From positions 1 through 7,311 of the forward strand of contig JAUXAJ010000259.1 in assembly GCA_030620005.1 (NCBI GenBank): 7,311 nt of DNA, given 5' to 3'. The position numbers and the translations under genes were made by a program. This stretch comes from Promethearchaeota archaeon (GTDB lineage Archaea; Asgardarchaeota; Lokiarchaeia; Sigynarchaeales; SOKP01). Shown in pieces: positions 6,675 to 7,311 of this stretch (within the stretch, counting starts at the first letter, position 1; each line of letters opens with the position of its first letter). The notes beneath the pieces are model-generated. The model saw only the letters and a list, made by a program, of their open reading frames with translations. It made no database searches and was not told the DNA's origin.

Positions 6675-7142
6675 TTATTTTGTAAATCGTTTGCCTTTTT
6701 TTTCAATATCCTCTTCTATTGCTATCTCTTCCTCCTCATCATATGGTTTGGAGGGTTTGGACTCATCAATAGGCGCATTACACGCCCAACATTGATTTTC
6801 CAAGCTAGATAAGGCATTTGCACATTTTAAGCAATACAAGGCATCACATTTCTGGCATATATAAATGAATTTAACCGCCTTTCCTTTACATACAAGACAA
6901 ATCTTCCTTTCTTTATAATAAGTTACCTCTTCTTCAGTAATTTGAGCAGGTTTTTTAGATATTCGAAAGATAGACTCTTCAATTTTAACTTCTTTTTTAA
7001 TTTTTTTAATTTTTTCACTCTCTTCTCTTAATCCTACATAAAACATGAAAAAACTGGAAGCTACGAAAATATTAAGAATTGTATAAGGAGGTGGAAAAAT
7101 ACCAAGAAGAAGACTTGATATTAGATATGTATTTACTCCCAA
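6675..7142 (-). CDS. Membrane-linked RING-like (C4C4) zinc protein, 5' end lost to an insertion
   Basis: 155 aa if started at the only in-frame initiator, TTG at 7142. Residues 82-121 hold eight cysteines as CxxC-x10-CxxC-x4-CxxC-x10-CxxC (C82, C85, C96, C99, C104, C107, C118, C121). This spacing suits a treble-clef, RING-like domain with two zinc ions; it lacks the RING histidine. Before it are hydrophobic segments (to about residue 16 and 20-38) and a charged Lys/Glu linker, and after it an acidic tail (DEEEEIAIEED). The open frame continues upstream through codons for KGIQSTGVIRKKFFFLSL to about 7193, and the first helix needs those residues, so TTG 7142 cuts a helix and is probably not the native start. 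The frame stops making sense at the mobile-element end. I associate this cysteine pattern with Lokiarchaeal proteins. Its role, ubiquitin ligase-like or simply protein-binding, is open, and it is likely a broken gene. Confidence 0.82.
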   Translation of the reverse strand: MGVNTYLISSLLLGIFPPPYTILNIFVASSFFMFYVGLREESEKIKKIKKEVKIEESIFRISKKPAQITEEEVTYYKERKICLVCKGKAVKFIYICQKCDALYCLKCANALSSLENQCWACNAPIDESKPSKPYDEEEEIAIEEDIEKKGKRFTK

Positions 7143-7198
7143 AGAAAGAAAGAAAAATTTTTTACGTATTACACCTGTTGATTGAATGCCCTTTTGAA

Positions 7199-7311
7199 CT
7201 ACTCCTTCCTAAAGGAAGGAGATTCCTTCCTCTCGGAGATCGTTTCCTCATTCATCGACAACTGCCGAAAGATATTCGCGAGAATCTCTTTAGGTCTTAC
7301 ATTATCTCCAA
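7199..7311 (-). CDS. tnpB: Probable TnpB (RNA-guided nuclease of IS605/IS607 type), C-terminal 36 codons
   Basis: A frame entering from the window edge runs 36 codons and stops at TAG (7201-7199). It begins GDNVRPKEIL and ends in KESPSFRKE. A GDNVRP-like stretch after the last catalytic motif and a tail resembling the common QEAPSFR-type ending are features I recall from TnpB C termini; the RuvC catalytic residues and zinc finger would lie upstream and are not in view. The stop codon overlaps the right-end structure of the element, as usual for tnpB genes whose 3' end doubles as guide-RNA scaffold. The identification rests on a short, poorly conserved tail plus context, so it is moderate only. 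The alternative is the tail of another, unrelated gene. Confidence 0.5.
   Translation of the reverse strand, partial: GDNVRPKEILANIFRQLSMNEETISERKESPSFRKE
7202..7221. repeat. Perfect hairpin at the right end of the element
   Basis: On the minus strand CTCCTTCC-TTTA-GGAAGGAG forms an 8-bp perfect stem (nine if the outer loop T-A pairs). It overlaps the last codons of the probable tnpB and sits four bases from the TTCAA terminus. A TCCTTCC copy on the plus strand at 7224-7230 can pair instead with the GGAAGGA at 7214-7220, so two exclusive hairpins are possible. Right-end hairpins of this kind are bound by the TnpA transposase in IS200/IS605 elements. It could alternatively act as a terminator, but no T-run follows. 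Confidence 0.65.

Larger units (their letters stand above)
7174..7311 (-). ncRNA. Candidate omega RNA (reRNA) 3' scaffold and guide at the element end
   Basis: If the element encodes TnpB, its guide RNA is expected on the tnpB strand, made from the tnpB 3' end plus right end, with the guide taken from host sequence just past the element. Here the scaffold would include the hairpin at 7202-7221 and finish at TTCAA (7198-7194), and the guide would be about 20 nt from 7193 down to 7174, within the zinc-protein gene. The 5' end lies outside the window. This follows from the known arrangement in TnpB systems and not from a recognised RNA family. Confidence 0.35.
7194..7311 (-). mobile_element. Right end of an IS200/IS605-type (tnpB-bearing) element, partial
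   Basis: From the window edge to about 7194 the minus strand shows the C-terminal end of a probable tnpB, then a stable hairpin (7202-7221), then TAGTTCAA. Single-strand transposing IS200/IS605 elements end on the right with a subterminal hairpin and a short terminal tetra/pentanucleotide; TCAA is the right cleavage site in IS608. Base composition shifts too: this stretch is clearly richer in G+C than the flanking genes. The other strand of evidence is that the zinc-protein frame is interrupted here. The left end and most of the element lie outside the window, so family assignment is provisional. Confidence 0.55.

Noticed and set aside
1..7311. CRISPR array, tRNA or rRNA
   Set aside because: No regularly spaced repeats, cloverleaf arms or conserved rRNA segments were seen on either strand.

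Overview
The window is AT-rich and reads as archaeal, most likely from an Asgard (Lokiarchaeia-type) genome. The reasons are TATA-type promoters without leader Shine-Dalgarno sites, one internal gene with an archaeal AGGTG ribosome site before a TTG start, a membrane-linked C4C4 zinc-finger protein of a style I associate with Lokiarchaeia, and a short Rossmann fragment whose wording also resembles Lokiarchaeal dehydrogenases. The taxonomic call is inference from sequence style, not from a marker gene.

Left two thirds (67-5156, minus strand): a three-gene carbohydrate operon, transcribed GH29 alpha-L-fucosidase, then a UroD/MtaA-superfamily protein with a zinc-type HxC...C motif, then a GH116 (GBA2-type) beta-glucosidase. 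All three lack signal peptides, so they should act in the cytoplasm on imported fucosylated or glucosylated oligosaccharides or glycosides. The methyltransferase-like middle gene suggests, as a hypothesis, that methyl groups are removed from O-methylated sugars or aglycones and passed to C1 metabolism. The promoter before the fucosidase carries a good TATA box followed directly by a perfect spaced palindrome, a layout typical of archaeal repression.

Middle (5157-5560): a divergent intergenic region with a 12-bp inverted repeat that contains a TATA-like core in both directions, then a 46-codon remnant of an NAD(P)-dependent epimerase/dehydratase gene that breaks off after the second beta strand, then about 130 bp of very AT-rich sequence with no gene.

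Right (5561-7311): an unrecognised polytopic membrane protein with a basic cytoplasmic loop and a C-terminal coiled coil (plus strand), converging on a RING-like zinc protein (minus strand). The open frame of the zinc protein runs back to about 7193, where it meets what looks like the right end of an IS200/IS605-type element: the last 36 codons of a probable tnpB, a hairpin and a TTCAA terminus. The zinc-protein gene therefore appears to have lost its 5' part to an insertion, and the joint may also be where a TnpB guide RNA reads its guide.
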